Of a DNA stretch of 64,000 nt, positions 34,275-42,355 are shown piece after piece (within the stretch, counting starts at the first letter, position 1; every line of letters starts with the position of its first letter). Under the pieces are notes generated by a model. That model did not search any database, had not been told where the DNA came from, and worked only from the letters and a program-made list of their open reading frames with translations. The stretch is from JBKEAJ01 sp047975005 (GTDB taxonomy: Bacteria; Bacteroidota; Bacteroidia; Bacteroidales; Prolixibacteraceae). The stretch spans positions 1 to 64,000 of the forward strand of contig JBKECW010000040.1 of assembly GCA_047975005.1 (NCBI GenBank), written 5' to 3'. A program made the position numbers and the translations under genes.

Positions 34275-35204
34275 ATGATATATTTAAAGAAATTGAGGTT
34301 TTGTATAATGTTAGGGGCGATGTCGCTCCTAACATACAACGGAGTTTTTGCACAGCAAAAAGTTCAGAACACTATGTATCTGTTTAATCCGCTTTCTTAT
34401 AACCCCGCTTATGCAGGAACAAATGAAGAGTTGTCAGCATCGGCAGTATTTAGGAATCAGTGGACAAAGATTGACGGTGCCCCGGTAACAGGGTTTCTAA
34501 CTGTTGAGTCTCCTGTTTGGAAGAACCTTTCGGTTGGTGTAAGTGCAGAATACGACCAACTTGGAGCAAGAACAAATGCGGGAGGTGCTCTAGACCTTGC
34601 CGCAAAGATTAAGATAAACCAACAAGGGCAGTTTCTTTCTATGGGTATAAAATTGGGGATTAACAACGTGAATTTTGACCATACAAAGTTCAATAGTGTT
34701 ATTAATGATGGCGACCCTAGTAACCTGTCATGGTCTAGAACCAACTTCAACTTCGATGTCGGCTTGTATTGGTATGGTGAAAGGTTTTATTTTGGTGCTT
34801 CGACCTTGTCTTTGCTAGAGAATCCACTAGTTGAAAATGGAGTTGAGGGACAGTACAAGAGTAAAATGCACTTTTACAACTTCGGAGCATATTATTGGGA
34901 GTTTTCTAGGAATGTAGCATTTAAACCCTCGTATATGCTCAAATATGTTGAAAATGCACCAATCTCTGTCGATTTAAACGCTAGCTTTTTGTTGTATAAT
35001 TTAGCGTGGATAGGAGGAAATTATAGGTATGACAATACTGTTGGAGCGCATCTTATAATGAATATATCCCCTAACTTGGAATTAGGTTATGCATACGAGT
35101 TCGCCATTGGCAAGGATAGCCAGAGCTTTGGTGGAACACACGAAGTTATGCTTAGATACAGATATAAGAGAGATATCAAGTTTAGAACGCCACGACGTTT
35201 CTAA
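34275..35204 (+). CDS. PorP/SprF-family type IX secretion outer-membrane protein
   Basis: 309 residues with signal peptide (ending NGVFAQ). NTMYLFNPLSYNPAYAGTNEEL near the N-terminus and RNQWTKIDGAP are hallmarks of the PorP/SprF family. The rest is alternating hydrophobic beta-strands ending in an aromatic-terminated barrel strand, consistent with an outer-membrane barrel. SprF in Flavobacterium is needed for secretion of the adhesin SprB, and PorP-like proteins are thought to hold type B cargo at the surface. It starts 23 bases after gene E, so it is almost certainly dedicated to that cargo. Core secretion genes (sprA/sov, porK-N) are not in the window. Confidence 0.88.
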   Translation: MIYLKKLRFCIMLGAMSLLTYNGVFAQQKVQNTMYLFNPLSYNPAYAGTNEELSASAVFRNQWTKIDGAPVTGFLTVESPVWKNLSVGVSAEYDQLGARTNAGGALDLAAKIKINQQGQFLSMGIKLGINNVNFDHTKFNSVINDGDPSNLSWSRTNFNFDVGLYWYGERFYFGASTLSLLENPLVENGVEGQYKSKMHFYNFGAYYWEFSRNVAFKPSYMLKYVENAPISVDLNASFLLYNLAWIGGNYRYDNTVGAHLIMNISPNLELGYAYEFAIGKDSQSFGGTHEVMLRYRYKRDIKFRTPRRF

Positions 35205-35349
35205 GAGCCTATACAGAGATATAATGGAGAGCGGAGTGTCAAAATATGGCACTATAAGTTTTCTTAAAATGAAAGTAATATAAACAAAGAATATATTAGA
35301 TATTGTCAGGTACCTTGAATATAAAGATGCTACATCTAAAAAAAAAAAT

Positions 35350-37593
35350 ATGAAACTTATTGCAAGAATATCCATCATACTGGTGTTTTCGGTATTGACC
35401 GCTGGTTGCTTGAGTGCACAGAGTGCTTTGCAAGCCGATAGATATTGGAACGATTTGGCGTATGTTAAGTCTTCAGAGGCCTATGCTAAACTATTGAAAA
35501 AGGATCCTAAAAATCCACTTTATCTAAAACGAGCGGCTAACTCTTTCTATGAAACTGGTGACTTCAAGGTCTCGTCTAGGTTTTTTGCTTCTTTAGAAAG
35601 AGCCGGAGAACTTGAAGGAGACGATGTTTTTACTTACTTCCAAATTCTGTTAATGCTGAATAACGATGTAGAGGCGAAGCGGGTTTTAGACCAAAATCTT
35701 GCAAATGCGTCAGACTCAGAGTTGTATCCGGTGTTGAATACATGGAAGCAGGATTTTCTTCAAAGGGAGAGCCTAAAAGATGGTGTCTATGATATTGATT
35801 TCTTGGATGTTCCTATAAATTCAAAGCAGGCTGATTTTGCTCCTACATTTTATGGAGATGGTATTGTGTTTGCATCAAGTAGACCCAATCCGACGAAAAA
35901 AGCAAGTATTTTTGAAGGTGATGGGGCGTCATTCCTAGATTTGTACTTTGCCAAGCTGACTGACAACGGAGAGTTTACGAAAGTACTGCCTTTTGATGCA
36001 GAAGTAAATACAGAGTACCATGATGGACCTGTTGTATTTTCTAGTGACGGTCAGACAATGTACATCTCTCGCAGTTTCTATAAAGCAGAGAGCAGCAAAA
36101 AAATTAAGGGCGATAAGAATGGTGTAGTAAACACCAAAATACAAGTAGTAAATAAAGATGAGAATGATAAGTGGACAAAAATAACTGAGTTCCCTTACAA
36201 TGATCCCAGCAATATGGTAGCCCATGCCGCAATATCCGCAGACGGGCAAACAATGGTGTATGCATCCAATCAACAAGACGGCTATGGCCGAAGTGATTTG
36301 TATGTTTGTACCGGAGACGAATACGGCTGGTCTGAGCCTGTAAACCTGGGAAGCTACATTAATACCGCTGGCGAAGAGCTGTTCCCTTCTATCAATAGTG
36401 ACGGAGATTTGTTCTTCTCATCAAATGGTCTTCTTGGACTAGGAGGTTTGGACGTTTTTATGGTACAAGGTTTTTTGAGTGGAGCGAGAGATGTTGTCAA
36501 TATTGGAGCTCCGGTCAATTCGGCATATGATGATTTTGGTATGGTATATGACTTCAATAAAAAGATAGGCTTTTTTAGCTCGAATAGAGAAGGAGGACTA
36601 GGAAGTGATGATATATATCAATTTCGCTTTAAAGCTACAGCATTTAAAGTGTTGGCATACAATTGTGAATCTACGGCAGCCAATCCTGAACTTATTTCGG
36701 GAGCGACCGTTAAGGTTGACGACTTGTCGGATGTATTTATTCTAGAAACGGCAACAGACAGCAAAGGGATTGGCGAGGTGAAATTAGCTACACAAGATAT
36801 AAAAATTACACTCCAAGCAGATGGATATCTTGACACTTCTGTTGTTGTGCCCATGTCAGACTTTGAGAAGTATGTTGACAATCCGTTGAAGATTGCTATC
36901 TGTAAAGAGCCTGTATTACCACCACCTACTGATTTGGAGATTGCATATAGTAATTTGGATATACCATCAAATTTGAATATTAATTTTGATCTTGATAGTT
37001 GGGATATTACAGACGAAGCTGCTTATAAGCTAGATCAGGTTTTTGATATAATGATGAATCCTAAGTACATAAAGACAAAGGCATCATTGGCGGCTCATAC
37101 AGACTCTCGCGGACAAGACGAATACAACGAGTGGTTATCGTGGAAACGTGCATGGTCTACAATAAAATACCTTATGATAAAAGGTTTAAGTTTTGACCGC
37201 CTATATGGAATCGGGTATGGGGAGAGACGCCTTATGAACCAATGCGCAAATGGTGTTAGATGTTCTGAGTCAAACCATAGGGAGAATCGTCGGGTTGAAA
37301 TAACAAATATGAGTGAAGAAAACCCGGAAATAGCAATGCTTACATTGAGTATGAATCCATTTGATAAGCCTCAGACTTATTATACCGTAGAAGTTCTTGT
37401 CTATAGTAGGCTTGTCGGTTCGAAGTCTAAAGACAAGGATACGGCGGGATATGCTCATTATATCAAAAAAGGAAGTAAATATCATCATATGATAGGGTAT
37501 TTTAAAACTCGTGAGGATGCTGCTAAGTTTATGGAGCAGATAGGGTTTAAATCCCCAAAAATACGCTTTGTACAAAACGGGACGATTCAGTAA
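35350..37593 (+). CDS. PorE-like OmpA-family protein with TPR, propeller and SPOR-like end
   Basis: 747 residues. The signal sequence ends LTAGC, a possible lipobox. Domains in order: TPR-like helices (about 28-140); a PD40 beta-propeller (about 160-425, repeats such as ISADGQTMVYASNQQDGYGR and INSDGDLFFSSNGLLGLGG); a carboxypeptidase-regulatory-like beta-sandwich (about 430-510); and an OmpA peptidoglycan-binding domain (about 545-660, INFDLDSWDI, AHTDSRG, NRRVEI). The last 70 residues (YYTVEVLVYSRLV ... REDAAKFMEQIGF) resemble a SPOR domain. The first four domains match PorE of Porphyromonas, an envelope component of type IX secretion thought to link outer-membrane proteins to peptidoglycan. 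An A11 run lies just before the ATG. It closes the array and is followed by a strong terminator. Confidence 0.82.
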   Translation: MKLIARISIILVFSVLTAGCLSAQSALQADRYWNDLAYVKSSEAYAKLLKKDPKNPLYLKRAANSFYETGDFKVSSRFFASLERAGELEGDDVFTYFQILLMLNNDVEAKRVLDQNLANASDSELYPVLNTWKQDFLQRESLKDGVYDIDFLDVPINSKQADFAPTFYGDGIVFASSRPNPTKKASIFEGDGASFLDLYFAKLTDNGEFTKVLPFDAEVNTEYHDGPVVFSSDGQTMYISRSFYKAESSKKIKGDKNGVVNTKIQVVNKDENDKWTKITEFPYNDPSNMVAHAAISADGQTMVYASNQQDGYGRSDLYVCTGDEYGWSEPVNLGSYINTAGEELFPSINSDGDLFFSSNGLLGLGGLDVFMVQGFLSGARDVVNIGAPVNSAYDDFGMVYDFNKKIGFFSSNREGGLGSDDIYQFRFKATAFKVLAYNCESTAANPELISGATVKVDDLSDVFILETATDSKGIGEVKLATQDIKITLQADGYLDTSVVVPMSDFEKYVDNPLKIAICKEPVLPPPTDLEIAYSNLDIPSNLNINFDLDSWDITDEAAYKLDQVFDIMMNPKYIKTKASLAAHTDSRGQDEYNEWLSWKRAWSTIKYLMIKGLSFDRLYGIGYGERRLMNQCANGVRCSESNHRENRRVEITNMSEENPEIAMLTLSMNPFDKPQTYYTVEVLVYSRLVGSKSKDKDTAGYAHYIKKGSKYHHMIGYFKTREDAAKFMEQIGFKSPKIRFVQNGTIQ

Positions 37594-37617
37594 GTAAATA
37601 AATAAATTTCTATTAGA

Positions 37618-37650
37618 AGTGAGGCATTATTTATGCCTCACTTTTTTTTT
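37618..37650 (+). terminator. Terminator of the surface-protein array
   Basis: AGTGAGGCAT pairs with ATGCCTCACT across a five-base loop and is followed by nine T (37642-37650). The last T residues double as the -33 box of the next promoter. Confidence 0.92.
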
Positions 37651-37678
37651 GAAATTTATTATTTTTGAACTACCTTTG
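37648..37678 (+). promoter_or_regulatory. Promoter of the phosphohexomutase gene
   Basis: TTTG (37648-37651), a 19-base spacer and TACCTTTG (37671-37678) are a full consensus match, 20 bases before the ATG. The -33 box is made from the terminator T run. Confidence 0.75.
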
Positions 37679-37698
37679 ATTAGATAAAAGATAATAAA

Positions 37699-39438
37699 AT
37701 GAATGAGTTATTAGCAAAGGTATTAAAAAAGGCTGAAAGATGGCAGTCTGATGTGTACGACAATGAGACGCGAGAAAAAGTGCGCGAGCTTATAAATTCA
37801 GAAGATAAATCAGCCCTGATAGATGCTTTTTATAAGGATTTGGCATTTGGAACAGGAGGCTTGAGAGGCATAATGGGCGTAGGGTCTAATAGGATGAATA
37901 TTTATACCGTTGGGGCAGCAACGCAAGGATTATGCAATTACCTGAAAAAGTCGTTTAATAGCGGTATAAAGGTGGGAATTGCCTATGACTGTCGTAATAA
38001 TAGTGCTCTCTTTGCACGAAAATGTGCAGAAATATTTAGTGCGAATGGTATCGAATCTTTTTTATTTGACTCGCTACGTCCCACCCCGGAACTTTCTTTC
38101 TTGATCAGAGAATATGGCTGCCAAAGTGGTATTGTTATTACAGCTTCACACAATCCCAAGGAGTATAATGGATATAAAGTCTATTGGCAAGATGGTGCAC
38201 AAGTGGTTGCTCCTCACGATAAGAATATTATCGAAGAGGTAGGTAAGGTGAGTCCCGAAAATATCAATTTTAACTTTGACGAAGCTCTTATAAAGACAGT
38301 AGGCGAAGATGTGGACGCAAAGTTTATAGCAAGCTCGAAACGGGTCTCAATAAATCCGGATATTATAGCCAAGCACAAAGACCTGAAGATAGTATATACA
38401 CCAATACATGGAACGGGTGTGACTATGGTGCCAAGAGCACTGAAAGCCTACGGATTTGAGAATATTTATAGTGTTGATGCGCAAAATGTTGTTAGTGGAG
38501 ACTTTCCAACTGTCGAATCTCCAAATCCCGAAGAGGTCTCGGCGATGCAGATGGCTATTGATAGAGGACGAGAGGTTGATGCCGATGTCGTTATGGCATC
38601 CGACCCCGATGCAGACCGGATAGGAGTAGCATGCAAAAACGATAAGGGCGATTTTGTAATTCTCAATGGTAATCAGACGGTACTATTATTTCTTTACTAT
38701 ATAATGCAACAGTATAGAGAACGAGGTTTGTTGAAAGGCAATGAGTTTGTTGTTAAGACTATCGTTACTACGGAACTTGTAGTCGAGCTGGCGAAGAAGT
38801 TTGGTGTACAATTGTTTGATGTATACACCGGCTTTAAATATATAGCCAAGGTTATACTGAAGAACGAAGGAAGACTTAAGTATATTGGAGGAGGCGAGGA
38901 GAGCTTTGGCTTTATGCCATCAGACTTTGTAAGAGACAAAGATGCCGTAACAGCTTGTGCATTGATGGCAGAGATTACGGCATGGGCAAAATCGCAAGGT
39001 AAGAGTCTTTTTGATGTCCTTAGAAATATCTATGTTGAAAATTCATTCTCGTATGAGCACATGAAATATATTGTTCGCAAAGGACAGCAAGGCGAAGAGG
39101 AGATAAAGGAGATTATGAATAAACTGCGCAATAACCCACCTTCGGAAATATGTGGCGATAAGGTTAGCGTCTTTAAAGACTTCCAAAAACTCGAAGGACG
39201 TAATTGCCTGTCCGGTGAAACATACAAACTGGACGATTTTGATGAGATATCTAATGTATTACAATTTTATACAACAGGCAATACAAAAATAACCGTAAGA
39301 CCCTCAGGGACAGAGCCAAAAATAAAATTCTATTTTGAAGTCGCTGGAGCACCCTTATCTAATATCGACGAATATAACAAAAGGGTAGAGCAAGCAGAAA
39401 TAAAGATAGATGCAATTATGAAAGAGCTGGGATTGTAA
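37699..39438 (+). CDS. Phosphoglucomutase/phosphomannomutase family protein
   Basis: 579 residues, the length of the larger alpha-D-phosphohexomutases (PgcA-like). The catalytic phosphoserine loop is ITASHNPKEYNG (about 148-159). The metal-binding loop is SDPDADRIG (about 301-309). The sugar-binding loop is GGGEESFGF, and the phosphate-binding end is RPSGTEPKIKFY. It interconverts glucose-1- and 6-phosphate (or mannose phosphates) in the cytoplasm, linking glycolysis to the glycogen genes glgA-glgC at 9.5-12.2 kb. Monocistronic, with its own promoter and terminator. Confidence 0.92.
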   Translation: MNELLAKVLKKAERWQSDVYDNETREKVRELINSEDKSALIDAFYKDLAFGTGGLRGIMGVGSNRMNIYTVGAATQGLCNYLKKSFNSGIKVGIAYDCRNNSALFARKCAEIFSANGIESFLFDSLRPTPELSFLIREYGCQSGIVITASHNPKEYNGYKVYWQDGAQVVAPHDKNIIEEVGKVSPENINFNFDEALIKTVGEDVDAKFIASSKRVSINPDIIAKHKDLKIVYTPIHGTGVTMVPRALKAYGFENIYSVDAQNVVSGDFPTVESPNPEEVSAMQMAIDRGREVDADVVMASDPDADRIGVACKNDKGDFVILNGNQTVLLFLYYIMQQYRERGLLKGNEFVVKTIVTTELVVELAKKFGVQLFDVYTGFKYIAKVILKNEGRLKYIGGGEESFGFMPSDFVRDKDAVTACALMAEITAWAKSQGKSLFDVLRNIYVENSFSYEHMKYIVRKGQQGEEEIKEIMNKLRNNPPSEICGDKVSVFKDFQKLEGRNCLSGETYKLDDFDEISNVLQFYTTGNTKITVRPSGTEPKIKFYFEVAGAPLSNIDEYNKRVEQAEIKIDAIMKELGL

Positions 39439-39461
39439 GCCTTACGATGCTTACAAAAAAT

Positions 39462-39492
39462 AAAAAAGGACGATAAACATCGTCCTTTTTTA
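39462..39492 (+). terminator. Terminator after the phosphohexomutase gene
   Basis: AAAAAAGGACGAT pairs perfectly with ATCGTCCTTTTTT across a four-base loop. It can also end the tRNA-Trp transcript from the other strand. Confidence 0.9.
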
Positions 39493-39501
39493 TTTTTGTT
39501 G

Positions 39502-39574
39502 CACGGGAGGAGCGACTCGAACGCCCGACACCTGGTTTTGGAGACCAGTGCTCTACCAACTGAGCTACACCCGT
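39502..39574 (-). tRNA. tRNA-Trp (CCA)
   Basis: On the minus strand the acceptor arms ACGGGTG and CTCCCGT pair except for one T-T mismatch, and the discriminator is G, as expected for tryptophan. The anticodon stem CTGGT/ACCAG encloses CTCCAAA, anticodon CCA. D arm and T arm (GGGCG-TTCGAGT-CGCTC, with a mismatch) are recognisable. CCA end is not encoded. It is the only tryptophan tRNA in the window. Confidence 0.92.
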
Positions 39575-39585
39575 AATTGAGGATG

Positions 39586-39593
39586 CAAAGTTA
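39586..39593 (-). promoter_or_regulatory. -7 element of tRNA-Trp
   Basis: The minus strand reads TAACTTTG, an exact consensus match ending 11 bases before the mature tRNA. No clear -33 box. Confidence 0.5.
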
Positions 39594-39650
39594 ATAAAAA
39601 CATTTTATATACTGCATCTGAAGTGTAAAAAAAAATAGCAATATATATGA

Positions 39651-40397
39651 TTAATCTGTTGTTTCCCATATATTGTATGATCTTATAGCTTGTAGCTCAA
39701 GCATTTTAGAGCCATTCATAATTGTGCAGCCTTGTTTTTGTCCGTACCTAAGAAACTTTGTTCTTGCAGGGTTGTATACCAAGTCGTACAATAGATGTTT
39801 GTCGTCAAGGTGATTGTAAGGAATGGGAGGACAAGTGTCAAGATCTGGAAAAGTTCCTAGTGGTGTACAGTTGATAATGATATTATTCCTGCTTATAATG
39901 TCTCTGTTTAGATCGTTGTATGTAATTATATTCTTCCCGGCAAAACGAGAAACAAAAGTACAGGCTATTGCTAAAGAATCTAAGCCTTTTGCTATTGCCA
40001 TTGATGCGCCACCTGTGCCCAATACTAATGCTCTTTTGTGATGTGGCTTTAGCATCGGTTTTATGCTTTCTGTAAATCCGAATATGTCGCTGTTGTACCC
40101 ATTGAGTTTTGTGCTGTGTCCATTTCGTATTACTTTAACGACATTTACGGCTCCTATCCTTCTGGCATTGTCGTCTATTCTGTCTAGAAATGGAATTATA
40201 TTTACTTTGTGAGGGATAGTTACATTCAGACCCACGAGGTTTTTATTCTCGTTGATTATTGATGTCAACTCCGATACATCTTCAATTTCATAGTTGACAT
40301 ACTTGGCATCCAGGTCTTTGCTAGCAAAGAAGTCGTTGAAGAATGTTTTTGAGAATGAGTGTGATAAGGGATATCCAATTAGTCCATATAATTTCAT
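39651..40397 (-). CDS. aroE: Shikimate dehydrogenase
   Basis: 248 residues. GYPLSHSFSKTFF (about 7-19) is the shikimate-binding loop with its Ser residues, NVTIPHKVNIIPF (about 79-91) contains the catalytic Lys, and LGTGGASMAIAKGL (about 126-139) is the NADP-binding glycine-rich loop. It reduces 3-dehydroshikimate to shikimate in aromatic amino acid synthesis. The minus-strand -7 box TAGGTTTG (40422-40429) lies 24 bases before the start. It ends close to tRNA-Trp and lies 67 bases downstream of the PopT-like gene. Confidence 0.92.
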   Translation of the reverse strand: MKLYGLIGYPLSHSFSKTFFNDFFASKDLDAKYVNYEIEDVSELTSIINENKNLVGLNVTIPHKVNIIPFLDRIDDNARRIGAVNVVKVIRNGHSTKLNGYNSDIFGFTESIKPMLKPHHKRALVLGTGGASMAIAKGLDSLAIACTFVSRFAGKNIITYNDLNRDIISRNNIIINCTPLGTFPDLDTCPPIPYNHLDDKHLLYDLVYNPARTKFLRYGQKQGCTIMNGSKMLELQAIRSYNIWETTD

Positions 40398-40464
40398 GTG
40401 TTTACGCTTTATTTTTTATGCCAAACCTACCTTGCCGTCAGGGAGGTGTATTTTGCCAATATAA

Positions 40465-41487
40465 TCATTCTCGTGATAGAAAATCTTTGTCAGGGCTCAT
40501 TTCATTGTTCTTTGACAACTTATTGCCAATAAATTCAATGCTAAATAAAAGAATAAATCCGATTAATGCAAATAAAATCACCGATAAAAGATAACTATTT
40601 CCGTTTATAGAGGCAAATTCATTGGGCATAATATTATCTTGAATATATGGAATTTCGACACCATGCGAGTTTAACCTGAATTCTTTTGTTATTTTCCATG
40701 GCCAAATTTTGAATAATGATCCCAATAGGAATCCTGTCAAAAGAGCAATTGTCGAGTTGTGGTGTTTTTTGAATAGCCAGCTTATGAGCTTAGCAAAGCT
40801 CAGTATACCAATAACACACCCCAAACCAAAGATTAGCAGAGGAATGAGGTTAGCAAAAATAATTTGGCTGTCCATTGCTTTTAGTCCCTCCATCAATGCG
40901 GATATTTTGCCAAAAACAATGGAGTAGGCACCTAACAACAGCAAAATAAAAGACCCCGATATTCCGGGAAGTATCATTGCACATATAGCTATTATGCCAG
41001 AGACAAATATAAACCAAAGGCTGTCGGGTCCATTGGCAGGAGACATTATAGATATGGCAACGGTTATAATTGTGCCAATAGCAAAAAAAACAACGCTTTT
41101 TGCATCCCAGCGTTTAAGTTGCTTGGCCATATAGAGCACAGATGCAACAATAAGTCCGAAGAAAAAAGCCCAAAGTAGAACCTTTGCTTTAGTTTCTTCG
41201 GGGTTGTTTATTATCAAGCCAATACTGTTTGCAAGGGTAAGTATACTAAAAAGGATGCCAATTAGCAACGGAGCTATGAAATTTCCGTTAATGGCATGCC
41301 AAAACCGCTTTAGCTTTAGGCTCAGAAGCAACTTAATATTTTTAAGGTTAATAGAATTGATAGTCTCTATAAGTTCTTCATATATGCCGGAAATAAAAGC
41401 AATAGTGCCACCTGATACGCCAGGAACAACGTCTGCTGCACCCATCATTATTCCTTTGATAAATGTAATAATCGTCTTTATAAACAT
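40465..41487 (-). CDS. DUF368 / PopT-family polyprenyl-phosphate transporter
   Basis: 340 residues with about eight to nine membrane helices. Two halves carry matching motifs in inverted topology, VVPGVSGGTIAFISGIYEEL near the N-terminus and ILPGISGSFILLLLGAYSIV near the middle, the mark of DUF368. Members of this family have been shown to recycle undecaprenyl phosphate across the inner membrane for wall and surface-polymer synthesis. The minus-strand -7 box TACTTTTG (41513-41520) lies 25 bases before the ATG. The gene is divergent from the cytidylate-kinase-like gene. Confidence 0.85.
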   Translation of the reverse strand: MFIKTIITFIKGIMMGAADVVPGVSGGTIAFISGIYEELIETINSINLKNIKLLLSLKLKRFWHAINGNFIAPLLIGILFSILTLANSIGLIINNPEETKAKVLLWAFFFGLIVASVLYMAKQLKRWDAKSVVFFAIGTIITVAISIMSPANGPDSLWFIFVSGIIAICAMILPGISGSFILLLLGAYSIVFGKISALMEGLKAMDSQIIFANLIPLLIFGLGCVIGILSFAKLISWLFKKHHNSTIALLTGFLLGSLFKIWPWKITKEFRLNSHGVEIPYIQDNIMPNEFASINGNSYLLSVILFALIGFILLFSIEFIGNKLSKNNEMSPDKDFLSRE

Positions 41488-41659
41488 AAGATTGAAAAGT
41501 ATTGTTTTATGACAAAAGTAAATATAAAATGTGTATTATTAGGTGCTATTGACAGCTCTGTGATAAATAATAAGTCTAAAGTATATGAGAGTAATAAAAA
41601 TATTGATAACTTTATGCTCTGATTTTTGTTGAAGACATGTAGAATATAAACAATACGGT

Positions 41660-42355
41660 ATGGTACATTCACTTCTTGAATATATGAATGGACGTTTGGC
41701 GAAAAACAAACAAGAAATAGAGAAGGAACAGCTTGTTGCAGGTCCGGTAATAACAATCTCTAGACAAACCGGATGCGGAGGAATGAAGATAGCAAAGTTG
41801 CTGTGTGATAGAATAAACGAGCACTCAAGCACCAAGTGGAGGGTTTTGAGCAAAGAGGTGTTTCAGGAGAGCGCAAGACATCTCTCGATGAATAACGACG
41901 AACTGTATTCAAAGTTGTTTGCAGAAACAAGTGATGATATATTGAAGGAGATGTTACTGGCATTTGGCGATCCACACGCTGTAACACCATCTGTAGTTCG
42001 TAAAACGGTGTTTGACGTAGTCAGGACATTCTCCAACACCGGGCATTGCATAATAGTTGGACGAGCGGCAAATGTTGTAGATTCTGATATTGTAAATGCG
42101 CTGCATGTCAGGCTGGAGGGGAATTATGCATGGCGATTGAACAATGTGCAAAAGTCCCATGACTATGATGTTAAGCAGGCATCTGTTTTTATCAAGAAGA
42201 CCGACGGCGACCGAGAGTATTTCAGAGAGTCGATGCATAGCATTGTTAAGCATAAAACACCATTCAACATGATGGTGGATGTGTCAGCATTCTCGGTTGT
42301 ACGTACTGTGGAGTTACTGTACAAGGCAGCAACGATAAAAGGAGTAGTAATTTAG
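41660..42355 (+). CDS. Cytidylate-kinase-like family protein
   Basis: 231 residues. ITISRQTGCGGMKIAKLL (about 33-50) is a P-loop variant as found in the cytidylate kinase-like family (PF13189), and GHCIIVGRAANVV carries the second conserved core. Members are thought to be nucleoside-phosphate kinases, but the substrate is not established and this is not the housekeeping Cmk. The first 30 residues are an additional helix. Its TAG stop overlaps by one base the GTG start of ftsK, so the two are translationally coupled. Confidence 0.75.
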   Translation: MVHSLLEYMNGRLAKNKQEIEKEQLVAGPVITISRQTGCGGMKIAKLLCDRINEHSSTKWRVLSKEVFQESARHLSMNNDELYSKLFAETSDDILKEMLLAFGDPHAVTPSVVRKTVFDVVRTFSNTGHCIIVGRAANVVDSDIVNALHVRLEGNYAWRLNNVQKSHDYDVKQASVFIKKTDGDREYFRESMHSIVKHKTPFNMMVDVSAFSVVRTVELLYKAATIKGVVI

